Shown here piece by piece: positions 26,845-36,194 of a stretch of DNA of 64,000 bases (within the stretch, counting starts at the first letter, position 1; the number at the start of each line of letters is the position of its first letter). The position numbers and the translations under genes were made by a program. This stretch comes from Couchioplanes caeruleus (lineage in GTDB: Bacteria > Actinomycetota > Actinomycetes > Mycobacteriales > Micromonosporaceae): NCBI RefSeq assembly GCF_023499255.1, contig NZ_CP092183.1, positions 2,611,501 through 2,675,500 on the forward strand, given 5' to 3'. The notes under the pieces are model-generated. The model made no database searches. It saw only the letters and a program-made list of their open reading frames with translations, and was not told the DNA's origin.

Positions 26845-27497
26845 CGATCGAGGCGGTCGTCTTCGACCTGGACGGCGTCATCATCGACACCGAGGAGGTC
26901 TGGGAGGAGGTCCGGCGCGGCTACGTCGCCGAGCACGGCCGGGAGTTCCTGCCGGACAGCCAGACCCGGATGATGGGAATGAGCACCGGCGAGTGGTCCC
27001 GGCACCTGAGCGAGGACGTCGGCGTGCCGCGCGATCCCGAGCAGGTGGCGTCCGACGTGCTGGGCCGGATGGCGCAGCGCTACCGGGAGGCGCTTCCACT
27101 CATCCCCGGCTCGGTGGCGGCGGTGCGCCGGCTGGCCGGCCGGTTCCCGCTGGCCCTCGCGAGCTCCTCGGCCCGGCTGCTGATCGACCAGGTGCTGGAG
27201 ACCGCCGGGCTCACGGACGCTTTCCGGGTCACGCTGTCCACCGAGGAGGTTCCGCGCGGCAAGCCGGCGCCGGATGTCTATCTGGCCGCTGTCGAGCGCC
27301 TGGGCCTCGCGCCGGAGATGTGCGCCGCGGTCGAGGACTCCAGCAACGGCCTGCGCGCGGCGGGCGCCGCGGGGCTCGCGGTCATCGCGGTGCCCCACGG
27401 CGTCTACCCGCCCGCCGAGGACGCGCTGGCCCTCGCGAGCCTGGTGGTCCACGACCTGGGCGAGCTCACCCCCGAGGCGGTCGAGAAGCTGCGCTGA
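26841..27497 (+). CDS. HAD-superfamily phosphatase (beta-phosphoglucomutase-like)
   Basis: 218 residues, subfamily IA HAD hydrolase. Motif I is VFDLDGVIIDT (nucleophile and acid Asp pair), motif II LASSSA, motif III GKPAPDVYL (Lys), and motif IV AAVEDSSNGLRAA (metal Asp). The helical cap between residues 15 and 80 fits phosphoglycolate phosphatase and beta-phosphoglucomutase relatives; DGVIIDTEE and SSNG favour the latter group, but the substrate cannot be fixed. GTG at 26841 overlaps the LLM stop by 4 bases. The 3' end overlaps the convergent monooxygenase gene by 32 bases. Confidence 0.92.
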   Translation: MTIEAVVFDLDGVIIDTEEVWEEVRRGYVAEHGREFLPDSQTRMMGMSTGEWSRHLSEDVGVPRDPEQVASDVLGRMAQRYREALPLIPGSVAAVRRLAGRFPLALASSSARLLIDQVLETAGLTDAFRVTLSTEEVPRGKPAPDVYLAAVERLGLAPEMCAAVEDSSNGLRAAGAAGLAVIAVPHGVYPPAEDALALASLVVHDLGELTPEAVEKLR

Positions 27498-28680
27498 CCC
27501 CGGCCGGGCCGGCGTAGGAGGGCAGGTCGATCCCGGCGCTGCGCTCGCCCGCGATCCGCATGGTGAGGCGCATGAACCACGCCTGGTTCGGCAGCCAGTT
27601 GCGCATGCGGATGCCGCGGGCGGTGCGCGGCGCCAGGAACCGCCCGGTGGAGTCGCCGCCCTTCTGCGCCCGGCGGGCGAAGCCGCCGATCAGGGCCTCG
27701 TAGCGGCCGAACGCCACGGTGTGGTCGCCGCCGGCCGCGGCCAGTTCGCCGGCCAGGGCGTACGCGGCCACCAGCGCGGTGCCGTTGCCCATCCCGCCGA
27801 TCGTGGCGCCGCACGCCGCGTCGCCCACCAGCGCGATCCTCCCGCGCGACCACGGGCGTACGTCCACCCGGCAGATCGCGTCGAAGTAGAGGTCGTCCGC
27901 GGCGTCGAGGGCGTCGAGCATGCGCGGCACCTCCCAGCCCAGCCCGGCGAAGCGCTCGCGCAAGATCCGCTTCTGCGCGGCGAGGTCGTGCCGGTCGTAC
28001 GAGATCTCCGCCGGCGACGAGAAGGCGACGAACGCGCCGGCCCGGGCGGGGTCCCGGTGGTCGCCGCCGATGGCCGCCAGCCGCCCCGGCACGTTGTAGT
28101 TCAGCGAGTCGCGGCCCAGGCCCAGGTGGTTGGGCATGTCCCAGCCGGCCACGTAGTAGCCGAGGTGGCGCACGTGGTCGCGCTCCGGCCCGAAGGCCAG
28201 CCGCCGCACCGTGGAGTGCACCCCGTCGGCGCCGATGACCAGGTCGAACGTGCGACGCGTGCCGCTGCGGAAGGTCACGTCGACGCCCGCGGGAGTCTCT
28301 GCGAGCGCGGTGATCGTGTCCCCGAAGATCCACTCGGTGCGGTCGCCGCTCGCCTCGCCCAGGATGCGCGACAGGTCGCCGCGCAGCACCTCCAGCTCGC
28401 CGCCCGCGAAGTCCGACGGCATCTCCATCAGGCACCGGCCGCTCTCGTCGACGAAGCGCATGGCGGTTCCCCCGGTCTGCACTTCCCGCAGCCGGTCGAG
28501 CACGCCCATCCGTTCGAGCAGCCCGAGATGCACGTGCCCGCGGTAGTCGACGGCGTTGCCTCCGGTGCGCAGTGCGGGCGCGATCTCGACGACGGTGGGC
28601 CGGAAGCCGTGGTGCGCGAGCCAGTAGGCGAGCGCGGGCCCGGCGATGCTCGCGCCGGAGATGAGAACGGTCGTGGCCAT
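27466..28680 (-). CDS. FAD-dependent aromatic-type monooxygenase
   Basis: 404 residues, class A flavoprotein hydroxylase. The FAD-binding GxGxxG is replaced by GASIAGPALAYWLAHHGFRPTVVE (GxSIxG variant common in this group). Further motifs are VIGADGVHSTVR (the DG motif) and ALVGDAACGATIGGMGNGTALVAAYALAGEL. The enzyme would use NAD(P)H and oxygen to hydroxylate an aromatic or antibiotic substrate. A divergent TetR gene 85 bases away with an intervening operator-like region suggests that the substrate induces expression, a common drug-inactivation or polyketide-tailoring arrangement. ATG at 28680 begins directly at the Rossmann strand. Confidence 0.92.
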   Translation of the reverse strand: MATTVLISGASIAGPALAYWLAHHGFRPTVVEIAPALRTGGNAVDYRGHVHLGLLERMGVLDRLREVQTGGTAMRFVDESGRCLMEMPSDFAGGELEVLRGDLSRILGEASGDRTEWIFGDTITALAETPAGVDVTFRSGTRRTFDLVIGADGVHSTVRRLAFGPERDHVRHLGYYVAGWDMPNHLGLGRDSLNYNVPGRLAAIGGDHRDPARAGAFVAFSSPAEISYDRHDLAAQKRILRERFAGLGWEVPRMLDALDAADDLYFDAICRVDVRPWSRGRIALVGDAACGATIGGMGNGTALVAAYALAGELAAAGGDHTVAFGRYEALIGGFARRAQKGGDSTGRFLAPRTARGIRMRNWLPNQAWFMRLTMRIAGERSAGIDLPSYAGPAGVSAASRPPRG

Positions 28681-28691
28681 GACGGCCCCCA

Positions 28692-28739
28692 AACTGTGTC
28701 CGTAGGAATCAGTTATTTCTGTGTACGGTAGAGACAGTT
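28692..28739. promoter_or_regulatory. Operator-like region between monooxygenase and TetR genes
   Basis: AACTGT (28692-28697) and ACAGTT (28734-28739) form an inverted repeat. Within it CTGTGTCCGTAG and CTGTGTACGGTAG are near-direct repeats, and CTGTGTAC...GAGACAG is partly palindromic. The stretch is AT-rich for this genome and lies between divergent starts, as expected for a TetR-controlled promoter. Confidence 0.5.
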
Positions 28740-28765
28740 CTGGGCCGGGCGCAAGGGGAGGTCGG

Positions 28766-29440
28766 ATGTCGGTCGAATTCCTGTGGGGTGGCCGGGCGCG
28801 GCCGACCCGCGGACCGAAGCCGGCCCTGACGCTGGAGGGCATCGCCGACGCCGGCATCGCGGTGGCCGACGCCGAGGGGCTCGCCGCCGTGTCCATGCAG
28901 CGGGTGGCCGCCGACCTCGGCTACACGAAGATGTCGCTGTACCGGTACGTGCCGGGCAAGGCGGAGCTGGTCGCGGTCATGGTGGAACGGGCCATCGGCG
29001 AGCCGCCCACGCTCTCGGCGTCCGGCTGGCGTGCCGCCCTCGAGGAGTGGTCCCGGCTGCTGCTCGGCCGCTACCTCGCGCACCCGTGGTCGATCGAGGC
29101 CACGGTGGGGCGGCGGCCGCTGGGGCCGTACGAGATGGGCTGGATGGAAGTCGCTCTGGCCCGCATCGACGGGCTGCCGCTCAGCGGCGCCGAACGGCTG
29201 GACACCATCGCGGTGCTCGCCGGGCACGGCCGGATGCTCGCGCAGCAGGCCGCCGCCCGGCTCGGCGAGGCGGAGATGAGCACGGCGATCGCCGCGGTGC
29301 TGCGGGAGCACGGTGAGCGCTTCCCGCAGCTGACCGCGGCACTGGCCGGTGCCGCCCAGGGAGGCGGGGACCAGGCCTTCGAGTACGGCCTGGCCCGCAT
29401 CCTGGACGGCGTCGGGGCGCTGGTCAGGAGCCGCAGCTGA
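28766..29440 (+). CDS. TetR-family transcriptional regulator
   Basis: 224 residues. The helix-turn-helix lies at about residues 25-70: IADAGIAVADAEGLAAVSMQRVAADLGYTKMSLYRYVPGKAELVAVMVE. The remaining helices resemble the tetracycline-repressor C-terminal domain group. ATG at 28766 has AGGGGAGG upstream. Divergence from the FAD monooxygenase predicts that it represses that gene and itself. Its last 17 bases overlap the convergent GH97 gene. Confidence 0.92.
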   Translation: MSVEFLWGGRARPTRGPKPALTLEGIADAGIAVADAEGLAAVSMQRVAADLGYTKMSLYRYVPGKAELVAVMVERAIGEPPTLSASGWRAALEEWSRLLLGRYLAHPWSIEATVGRRPLGPYEMGWMEVALARIDGLPLSGAERLDTIAVLAGHGRMLAQQAAARLGEAEMSTAIAAVLREHGERFPQLTAALAGAAQGGGDQAFEYGLARILDGVGALVRSRS

Positions 29441-32066
29441 GAACCGCGTCCGCCCAGTCGGCGTGGTCGAAGTTCTTGCCGTCCCCGCCGTCGGTGGCGC
29501 GCAGGGTCAGGACCCGTACGCCGGTGAGGTCCGCCGTGAGCGGCGCGGCCGGGTCGGCGCTGCGCCGCACGCCGCTGGACGCCAGCGGGCGCCCGTCGTC
29601 GCCGAGCACCTGGAAGTCCACCGAGCCCGACTGTGTCACCTCGTCGTCGATGCCGACGACCGCCGAGAAGCGGGTGCAGGCGCCCCCGGTCCAGATCGTC
29701 ACCTCGCCCGGGGCGTGCATCCCCAGGCCCTTCGGGTAGACGGTGCCGCGGATGGTGAGCGGCTTCCCGTCGCCGGCCGCGTCCTCGCCGTTGGACCGGT
29801 CGCGCTCGACCGGGCCGTACCCGTTGCTCTCGGACAGGAACGGCAGGTCGCTGACCGCGGGGTCCCCGCTCGGGTTCGGCGGCGGCACCAGCGCGCGGAC
29901 CGCCTCCTCGACGTGGACCGGGCGCTTGCCCGGCGCATCGGGGGAGCCGGGATCGCCGGTGAAGGTGAACTCCGCCGCGACCGGCAGGTCTGCCCGGCCG
30001 TCCGGCACGTCGGCGCCGGCGTGGAACGTCCACGTGCCGCGCAGCGAGTCACCGCCGCGCATGCGTTCGCCGGTCACCGCCGGGCCGCTGACCGTCCAGC
30101 CCTGCGGCGCGCGCGGTGCCAGCCGTACCCCGGTGATCGGACCGCCGGCGGGCAGCGTGAAGACGGCCTTGACCGTCACCGACTCTCCCGGGTGGACGTC
30201 CGCCGTGGACGGATCGAGGGTCAGCGTGGTGGCCGGCACGTGCCGGATCGGCTCGTCGCAGGTCGCCGAGCCGGTGTACGCGCACAGCACCGTCACGAAC
30301 CCGCCGTTCGCCGGCTCGGGAACGGCCAGGGTGTCCCCGCGCCGGACGATCCGGCTCTCCCGGACCAGCCCGTGGTCGCCGTCGCGCAGCGTCTCGGCGA
30401 GGTAGCGGCCGCCGGCCAGGAAGTCGAGCGGGGCGGACACGGTGTGGGCGGGGATCGCCGAGATGCCGCCGACGAACCAGCGGTCGCCGTGGCGCCGGGC
30501 GACGACGGTCTCGCGACCGGGTGCGCCGGCCAGCAGCCGGGTCTCGTCCCACGTCGTCGGCAGCTGACTGAGCGTGCGCAGCGCCTCCGGGTGCGCCTCG
30601 TACGTCTCGGGCTTGTCGGCGAGGTGGTTCCATCCGGACTCGTACACCAGCGCGAGCGCGACCTCGTGCGCGTCGGTGGTGTCGCGGTCGGTCACCGCCC
30701 AGGTCACCGGCGTGTAGTCCATCCCGCCGACCACGTTGCGGGTGTACGGGAACATGGTGTTCGTCGCCGCCCGGGTGCGGAACTGCTCGGCGCCGCGGAT
30801 CGCCTCCAGGGTCATCACGTGCGGCCACGTGCGCTGGATGCCGCGCGGGACCGTGGCGCCGTGAAAGTTGATCATCAGGTGCTGCGCCGCGGTGGCAGCG
30901 AGGATGTCGTCGTACCACCGGAAGCGGGCCTGGCTGTCCGAGTCCATGAAGTCGACCTTGATCCCGGCGACGCCCCACGCACGGAACTGCGGCAGCTTCG
31001 CGTCGCGTTCCTGCTGGGTGTCGAGGCTCGTCCAGTGCAGCCAGAGCAGCACGTCGACGCCGCGCGCCCGGGCGTAGCGGGTCACCTCGGGCACCCAGTC
31101 GGCGCTCCAGCCCTCGTCGATGAGCACGTACGGCCATCCGTTGCGCGCGGCGAAGTCGATGTACTGCTTCTGGCGTACGGGATCCGACGGGCTGCTGTGC
31201 TCCGACAGCCAGGACCAGGCGACCGTGCCGGGGCGCACCCAGGAGGTGTCGGTGAGCTTCGACGGCGGGGCCAGGTCGTCGACGAGCATCGAACCGGTGA
31301 CCGTGGCGAGGTCGCCGACGACCGCGACCCGCCAGGGCGTCGCCAGCCGGTCGGCGGCGACGATGCCCGGATCGGCCAGCTTGATCCGGTACGCCCCGGA
31401 GCCGGCGTCATGGGTGAGCCGGGCGCCGTCGTAGCGGCCGTCCACATCGGACTCGGTGAGCAGCGCGTATGTGCCGGTGCCCACCTGGAACAGCGACGGG
31501 AAGCCGTAGTCGCCGGCGGCGGCCGACCCCGCGGTGGTTTCTGTGCGGATTCCCTCGTAGTTCGGCGAGTACGGCAGCAGCCACGCGGGCGCGTCGGCCG
31601 GCAGGGTCCACGACGACGCCTCGCCGGTGACCTCGCCACCGGACGGCAGCACGTACCGGTACGCGGCGCCCTCGGCGGAGACCCGGACGACCACGTCGAG
31701 CCGGGCCCCGCCCGTGCCGGTGAACGAGAAGGTCGACTCGGCGAGGGTGACGTCGCGTTTCAGCTGCTTGCCGGTGGTGCGGGTGTAGCGCTCGTGCACC
31801 GTGCGGCTGCTGGTGGAGGTGAAGGACAGGCCGGCGCTGAGGTCGGCGGCGGCGGTGGTGATGCCGATCGGGGCCGGGGCGAGCACGGCGCCGCCGCCGC
31901 GGTCGACCCCGAAGCTCAGCCGGCCGGCGTCGTCGAGGCCGAGCCGGGCGGCGACGGCGCCGCCCGGCCCGGTCACGGTCCAGTTCGTCGCGGCCTGTGC
32001 CGGTGAGGGCACGGCCAGGGGAGTGGCGGTTAGCACAAGACCGAACACAAAGGACAACGTCCGCAT
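29424..32066 (-). CDS. Secreted glycoside hydrolase family 97 with NPCBM domain
   Basis: 880 residues. A signal peptide ends near residue 25 (SPAQA-A). The GH97 N-terminal beta domain (about 28-270) precedes the barrel, with WSWLSEHSSP, YVLIDEGWS and GIKVDFMDSD; Asp at about 372 fits the nucleophile of retaining GH97 enzymes, which are mainly alpha-galactosidases, rather than the Glu of the inverting alpha-glucosidases. After the barrel there is a NEW3-like beta domain near 620-690 and a C-terminal NPCBM-type carbohydrate-binding domain with KGLGMHAPGEVTI and FSAVVGIDDEV. It begins 23 bases after the peptidase gene stop, likely as one operon. No clear ribosome-binding site precedes ATG 32066. 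Confidence 0.9.
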   Translation of the reverse strand: MRTLSFVFGLVLTATPLAVPSPAQAATNWTVTGPGGAVAARLGLDDAGRLSFGVDRGGGAVLAPAPIGITTAAADLSAGLSFTSTSSRTVHERYTRTTGKQLKRDVTLAESTFSFTGTGGARLDVVVRVSAEGAAYRYVLPSGGEVTGEASSWTLPADAPAWLLPYSPNYEGIRTETTAGSAAAGDYGFPSLFQVGTGTYALLTESDVDGRYDGARLTHDAGSGAYRIKLADPGIVAADRLATPWRVAVVGDLATVTGSMLVDDLAPPSKLTDTSWVRPGTVAWSWLSEHSSPSDPVRQKQYIDFAARNGWPYVLIDEGWSADWVPEVTRYARARGVDVLLWLHWTSLDTQQERDAKLPQFRAWGVAGIKVDFMDSDSQARFRWYDDILAATAAQHLMINFHGATVPRGIQRTWPHVMTLEAIRGAEQFRTRAATNTMFPYTRNVVGGMDYTPVTWAVTDRDTTDAHEVALALVYESGWNHLADKPETYEAHPEALRTLSQLPTTWDETRLLAGAPGRETVVARRHGDRWFVGGISAIPAHTVSAPLDFLAGGRYLAETLRDGDHGLVRESRIVRRGDTLAVPEPANGGFVTVLCAYTGSATCDEPIRHVPATTLTLDPSTADVHPGESVTVKAVFTLPAGGPITGVRLAPRAPQGWTVSGPAVTGERMRGGDSLRGTWTFHAGADVPDGRADLPVAAEFTFTGDPGSPDAPGKRPVHVEEAVRALVPPPNPSGDPAVSDLPFLSESNGYGPVERDRSNGEDAAGDGKPLTIRGTVYPKGLGMHAPGEVTIWTGGACTRFSAVVGIDDEVTQSGSVDFQVLGDDGRPLASSGVRRSADPAAPLTADLTGVRVLTLRATDGGDGKNFDHADWADAVLSCGS

Positions 32067-32089
32067 AGGTTCGGACTATAGATGAACAC

Positions 32090-33955
32090 CTATCCGTTGG
32101 GCAGCTGGTGCCGCGACCGGGATTCCGCGGTCACGCCGTTTCTCGTGTGCGGCGCGGCGGAGGACGGCTGCAGCGCGGCGCGTCCGGTGACCGGCAGGGT
32201 GAGCGAGCTCCGCGCGAGATCCACCTCGACGGTGGCGCCGGTGTTCGGCGCCTCGGTGAACTCCGGATCGCTCTGGGTCAGGATCAGCCCGAGCGTGTGC
32301 CCGGCCGGCACGGTGACGTCGTACGCGTTCACCGGCACCGTGATCGAGTACCACCGGTCCGGCCGCAGCGGCGTGGTGAAGCGCAGCGACACGTGATGGG
32401 CGGCGTCCTGCCAGCCGCGGGTCAGCACCGCGTGGTCCGTGGTCGCCACCCGCTCCGCGACGTCGAAGTAGCAGGCGTCGTCCGCGGCCGTCGACTCGCC
32501 CCAGCACGACTCGGTGTCCAGCGTCCGTACGCCCTCACCCCGGTCGTACTGCACGCGCGTGGCCGTGCCGTAGTCCACGAGGCGGGCCGTGAGCTGCGTG
32601 GTCGGCCGGTCCACGCGGACGCGCAGCCGTACCGACGGGGAGCCCGAGATGCGCAGCGGCGCGGTCAGTGGCCCGTACCGCAGCGCCAGCCGTCCCGGCA
32701 CGTCGGCGGCCGGATCGGCGACCGCCTCGTCCTCGGGGAGCGAGACGTCGGTGTACGAGGCGGTCCCGGAGCCGAGCCGTACGGTCACCGGGCGGGTGCC
32801 GGGCAGCGGCCAGTCGCGGGCCTCGGTGAAGGTGCCCGGAGCCGTCTCGACCGTCGCGCGGGGTTCCCGGTCGACGCCGTTGCGCAGGCCCTGCAGCCAG
32901 CGGTCGAACCAGCGGTGCAGGGTGTCGACCCAGGCGCCGCGCCGCACGTCGAACGGGTCCACGTGCCCGGTCTGATGCAGCCAGATCTTGCGGGGCACGC
33001 CCGCGTCGGCGAGCTGGTCCCACCACCGCGCGAACTGGGTGGTCGTGACGTTCAGGTCGTTGACGCCGTGCACCACGAACACGCTCGCGTGCACCCTCGA
33101 CGCCGACGGACGGTAGTCGCGGGCGCGCCAGAACGCGTTGTAGTCACCGGTGGCGTCCGCGCTGTCGCGTGCCAGCGACCCGGTCACCGCGGCGCACTGC
33201 GCGATCCGGTCGCTCACCACCGCCTGCAGGTAGTTCGGGTAGCCGGACGCGCGCAGGCTGCCGTTGTAGCGCATGTAGTCGTACCAGCTGGAGATCGCCG
33301 AGATGGGCACGATCGTCTCCAGCCCCCGTACGCCCGTCGCGGCCACGCCGTTGGCGATCGACCCGTCCCAGGACTTGCCGATCATGCCGACCTTGCCGGT
33401 GGTCCACGCCGCCGCCGACACCGGGGAGCCGTCCGCGGCGAAGCCCGGGGCCCGGCCGTTCAGCCAGTCGACGACCGCCTTCGCGCCGGCCACCTCGTGC
33501 GGGCCGCCGACGTCCTCGCAGCCGGTGGAGCGGTTCGTGCCGGTGAGGTCGACCGCGGCGAAGGCGTACCCGCGGGGCACGAAGTAGTTGTCGTAGAAGA
33601 GCGGCTCCTTGGTGATGACGCCGTTCTCGTCGTACTCCTTGAGCTCGCTCTCGTTGCCCCGCCCGCAGCACGCGTAGTAGGGCGAGGCGTCCATGATCAC
33701 CGGGACCTTGACGCCCGGCCCGGTGCGGGGGCGCACGAGGTCGACGGCCACGCGGTCGGGCACGCCGTCCTCGTCCGCGTCGTCCGGGGTCTGCACCCAG
33801 ACGCTCTCGCGGACGGCGTCGGCGTAGTCGTAGACGGGCACGGTCTCGCTGCCGCGGACGTACGGCCGCCCGCCCGGCGAGGCGTGCGCCGGCGACGGAG
33901 CCGCGACCATCGCGACGAGACAGGCGAGGAGAACGCGAGGTAGGGCACGGGGCAT
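32090..33955 (-). CDS. Secreted Xaa-Pro dipeptidyl-peptidase (S15/CocE family)
   Basis: 621 residues. The signal peptide ends near residue 25. The alpha/beta-hydrolase domain includes VPVIMDASPYYA, FVPRGYAFAAVDLTGTNRSTGC, and the nucleophile elbow GKSWDG with Ser at about 195; VVHGVNDLNV supplies the likely Asp and HQTGHVDP the His. The C-terminal jelly-roll domain (about 400-600) is the usual X-Pro DPP partner. It would release Xaa-Pro dipeptides from extracellular peptides, though related CocE-like esterases cannot be excluded. ATG at 33955 has GGAAGGA upstream. The GH97 gene follows on the same strand; the symporter gene is divergent. Confidence 0.92.
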   Translation of the reverse strand: MPRALPRVLLACLVAMVAAPSPAHASPGGRPYVRGSETVPVYDYADAVRESVWVQTPDDADEDGVPDRVAVDLVRPRTGPGVKVPVIMDASPYYACCGRGNESELKEYDENGVITKEPLFYDNYFVPRGYAFAAVDLTGTNRSTGCEDVGGPHEVAGAKAVVDWLNGRAPGFAADGSPVSAAAWTTGKVGMIGKSWDGSIANGVAATGVRGLETIVPISAISSWYDYMRYNGSLRASGYPNYLQAVVSDRIAQCAAVTGSLARDSADATGDYNAFWRARDYRPSASRVHASVFVVHGVNDLNVTTTQFARWWDQLADAGVPRKIWLHQTGHVDPFDVRRGAWVDTLHRWFDRWLQGLRNGVDREPRATVETAPGTFTEARDWPLPGTRPVTVRLGSGTASYTDVSLPEDEAVADPAADVPGRLALRYGPLTAPLRISGSPSVRLRVRVDRPTTQLTARLVDYGTATRVQYDRGEGVRTLDTESCWGESTAADDACYFDVAERVATTDHAVLTRGWQDAAHHVSLRFTTPLRPDRWYSITVPVNAYDVTVPAGHTLGLILTQSDPEFTEAPNTGATVEVDLARSSLTLPVTGRAALQPSSAAPHTRNGVTAESRSRHQLPNG

Positions 33956-34108
33956 GAGGGTCCTTCCGCCGGTGGTTCAGGCATCCATGCCATTCGATCG
34001 CGGGGTACGGCGCGGCGGAAGGTGCGCCGCCGATTTACCTGCCGGAAACAGACAGGTGTGAAAGATCTTCGGCTCGGGTAAGCGCCGATCGACTGCACAG
34101 GAGGTGCC

Positions 34109-35788
34109 ATGGGCGTGTTGCTGGCCGCTGAAGGGCCCGGGGTCCGGCTCGATCTCGACGTGTTCGACTACCTCATCCTCGTCATCTACTTCGCGACCGT
34201 CCTGGGCATCGGCTTCGCCGCCCGACGGGCCATCAGCACCAGCGCGGACTTCTTCCTCTCCGGCCGGTCGATGCCCGCCTGGGTCACCGGGCTCGCCTTC
34301 GTCTCCGCCAACCTGGGCGCGCTGGAGATCATCGGCATGGCCGCGAACGGCGCCCAGTACGGCCTGATGACCCTGCACTACTACTGGATCGGCGCCGTAC
34401 CGGCGATGGTCTTCCTCGGCATCGTGATGATGCCCTTCTACTACGGCTCGAAGGTGCGCAGCGTCCCGGAGTTCCTGCGGCTGCGCTTCAACCGCCCCAC
34501 GCACCTGCTCAACGCGTCGATCTTCGCCATCGCGCAGGTGCTCATCGCCGGCGTCAACCTGTACGCCCTGGCCCTCATCCTCGACGCGCTGCTCGGCTGG
34601 CCGCTGTGGGCCTCCATCGTCATCGGCGCCGCGATCGTGCTCACGTACATCACGATCGGCGGGCTGTCCTCGGCCATCTACAACGAGGTACTGCAGTTCT
34701 TCGTGATCATCGCGGGTCTGCTGCCGATCACCATCGTCGGCCTCGTCAAGGTCGGCGGCATCAACGGCCTGTTCGACGCCGTCCGCGACAGCAAGCTCGG
34801 CGACGCGGCGCTGCACACCTGGCAGGGCACGGCCGGCTCGGACAACCCGCTCGGCGCGAACTGGATCGGCATCGTCTTCGGCCTCGGCTTCGTGCTCTCG
34901 TTCGGCTACTGGACCACGAACTTCGCCGAGGTGCAGCGGGCGCTGTCGGCCAAGGACATGAGCGCGGCCCGGCGTACGCCCATCATCGGCGCGTTCCCGA
35001 AGCTGATCATCCCGATCATCACGGTCATCCCCGGCCTGATCGCCATCGTCACGGTCAAGGGCCTGGGCGCCAAGACGGGCGACCTGCAGTACAACAACTC
35101 GATCCCGCTGCTGATGCGCGACCTGCTGCCCAACGGCGTGCTCGGCGTCGCGGTGACCGGCCTGGTCGCCTCGTTCATGGCCGGCATGGCCGCCAACGTC
35201 AGCGGCTTCAACACCGTCTTCACGTACGACCTGTGGCAGTCGTACGTGCGCAAGGGCCGCTCCGACGACTACTACCTGCGGGTCGGCCGGATCGCCACCG
35301 TCGCCGGCATCGTCATCAGCATCGGCACCGCGTTCATCGCGGCCGGCTACGACAACATCATGAACTACATCCAGGCGCTGTTCTCCCTGATCAACGCCCC
35401 GCTGTTCGCGACGTTCATCGTCGGCATGTTCTGGAAGCGGATGTCGGCCTGGGCCGGCTTCTGGTCCCTGCTGCTCGGCACGCTGTCGTCGCTCACCCTC
35501 TACCTGCTCTACCTGGCCGACATGGTGAAGTTCAACTCCGACCTCGAGGAGAGCTTCTGGGGCGCGGGCCTCGCGTTCGTCACCGCCGTCGTGGTCGCGG
35601 TGATCGTCACGCTGGTCACCCACCCCAAGCCGGAGAACGACCTGCGCGGGCTGGTCTACGGCCTCGCCGGCACCTCCACCTCGGGTGACGCGGTCCTGGC
35701 CGCCGACAAGGTCTGGTGGCGCAACCCGGTGCTGCTCGGCGGCATCGCCGTCGTGCTGGCCTTCTTGCTGTACATCCCGGTCTGGTGA
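34109..35788 (+). CDS. Sodium/solute symporter (SSS family)
   Basis: 559 residues with about 13-14 membrane helices. Family landmarks are FLSGRSMPAWVTGLAFVSANLGALEIIGMAANGAQYGL (TM1-TM2 with the sodium-binding region), YITIGGLSSAIYNEVLQFFVIIAG (the SSS signature), and GFNTVFTYDLWQ. It resembles the actinobacterial sugar/acetate-type branch, but the substrate is not decidable. ATG at 34109 has AGGAGGTG upstream. A small two-helix membrane protein follows after 22 bases, a partnership often seen for such transporters. Divergent from the secreted peptidase, with a 153-base shared promoter region in which I see no clear operator. Confidence 0.93.
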   Translation: MGVLLAAEGPGVRLDLDVFDYLILVIYFATVLGIGFAARRAISTSADFFLSGRSMPAWVTGLAFVSANLGALEIIGMAANGAQYGLMTLHYYWIGAVPAMVFLGIVMMPFYYGSKVRSVPEFLRLRFNRPTHLLNASIFAIAQVLIAGVNLYALALILDALLGWPLWASIVIGAAIVLTYITIGGLSSAIYNEVLQFFVIIAGLLPITIVGLVKVGGINGLFDAVRDSKLGDAALHTWQGTAGSDNPLGANWIGIVFGLGFVLSFGYWTTNFAEVQRALSAKDMSAARRTPIIGAFPKLIIPIITVIPGLIAIVTVKGLGAKTGDLQYNNSIPLLMRDLLPNGVLGVAVTGLVASFMAGMAANVSGFNTVFTYDLWQSYVRKGRSDDYYLRVGRIATVAGIVISIGTAFIAAGYDNIMNYIQALFSLINAPLFATFIVGMFWKRMSAWAGFWSLLLGTLSSLTLYLLYLADMVKFNSDLEESFWGAGLAFVTAVVVAVIVTLVTHPKPENDLRGLVYGLAGTSTSGDAVLAADKVWWRNPVLLGGIAVVLAFLLYIPVW

Positions 35789-35810
35789 CCGGCGGACGGG
35801 AGGACTTGTC

Positions 35811-36149
35811 ATGGCTGAGGAACTGAACCGTCCGAAGGACGAGCTGCTCAGTGAGACCGAGGAGCTGGAGAAGCGGTCCGCGGCCGCCCGCCTCTTCGAC
35901 GTGCGCCGCGTCATCGGCGGCCTGTTCGTCGTGTACGGCGTGATCGTCACCCTGCTGGGGCTGTTCAACTCGAGCAAGGACCTGGACAAGGCGCAGGGCG
36001 TCCGGATCAACCTCTGGATGGGCCTGTCGATGCTGGTGCTGGGCCTGCTCTTCCTGGCCTGGATGTGGTGGCGCCCGACCGCGGTGCCCTCGACCGAGGA
36101 GCTGCGCGAGGAACTGCGTGAGGAGCGCGACGACAACCGGGAGGGCTGA
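35811..36149 (+). CDS. Small two-helix membrane protein accompanying the symporter
   Basis: 112 residues. An acidic N-terminus (KDELLSETEELEKRSAAARLF) precedes two membrane helices, about 36-52 and 70-88, and a Glu/Arg-rich C-terminal tail (TEELREELREERDDNREG). ATG at 35811 has GGGAGGAC 8 bases upstream, and it lies 22 bases after the symporter stop, so it is in the same operon and may be a small transporter subunit. The role is unknown. A strong terminator follows. Confidence 0.85.
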   Translation: MAEELNRPKDELLSETEELEKRSAAARLFDVRRVIGGLFVVYGVIVTLLGLFNSSKDLDKAQGVRINLWMGLSMLVLGLLFLAWMWWRPTAVPSTEELREELREERDDNREG

Positions 36150-36157
36150 CCGCTTCC

Positions 36158-36185
36158 GCCCCGGCCGGCTCGCTCCGGCCGGGGC
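36158..36185. terminator. Terminator after the symporter operon
   Basis: GCCCCGGCCGG (36158-36168) pairs perfectly with CCGGCCGGGGC (36175-36185) around a 6-base loop. It lies between convergent genes. Confidence 0.85.
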
Positions 36186-36194
36186 GCCGGTGGG

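Noticed and set aside
34036..34056. Riboswitch or operator in the symporter leader
   Set aside because: Only a weak ACCTG/CAGGT 5-base pairing; no recognisable riboswitch core.
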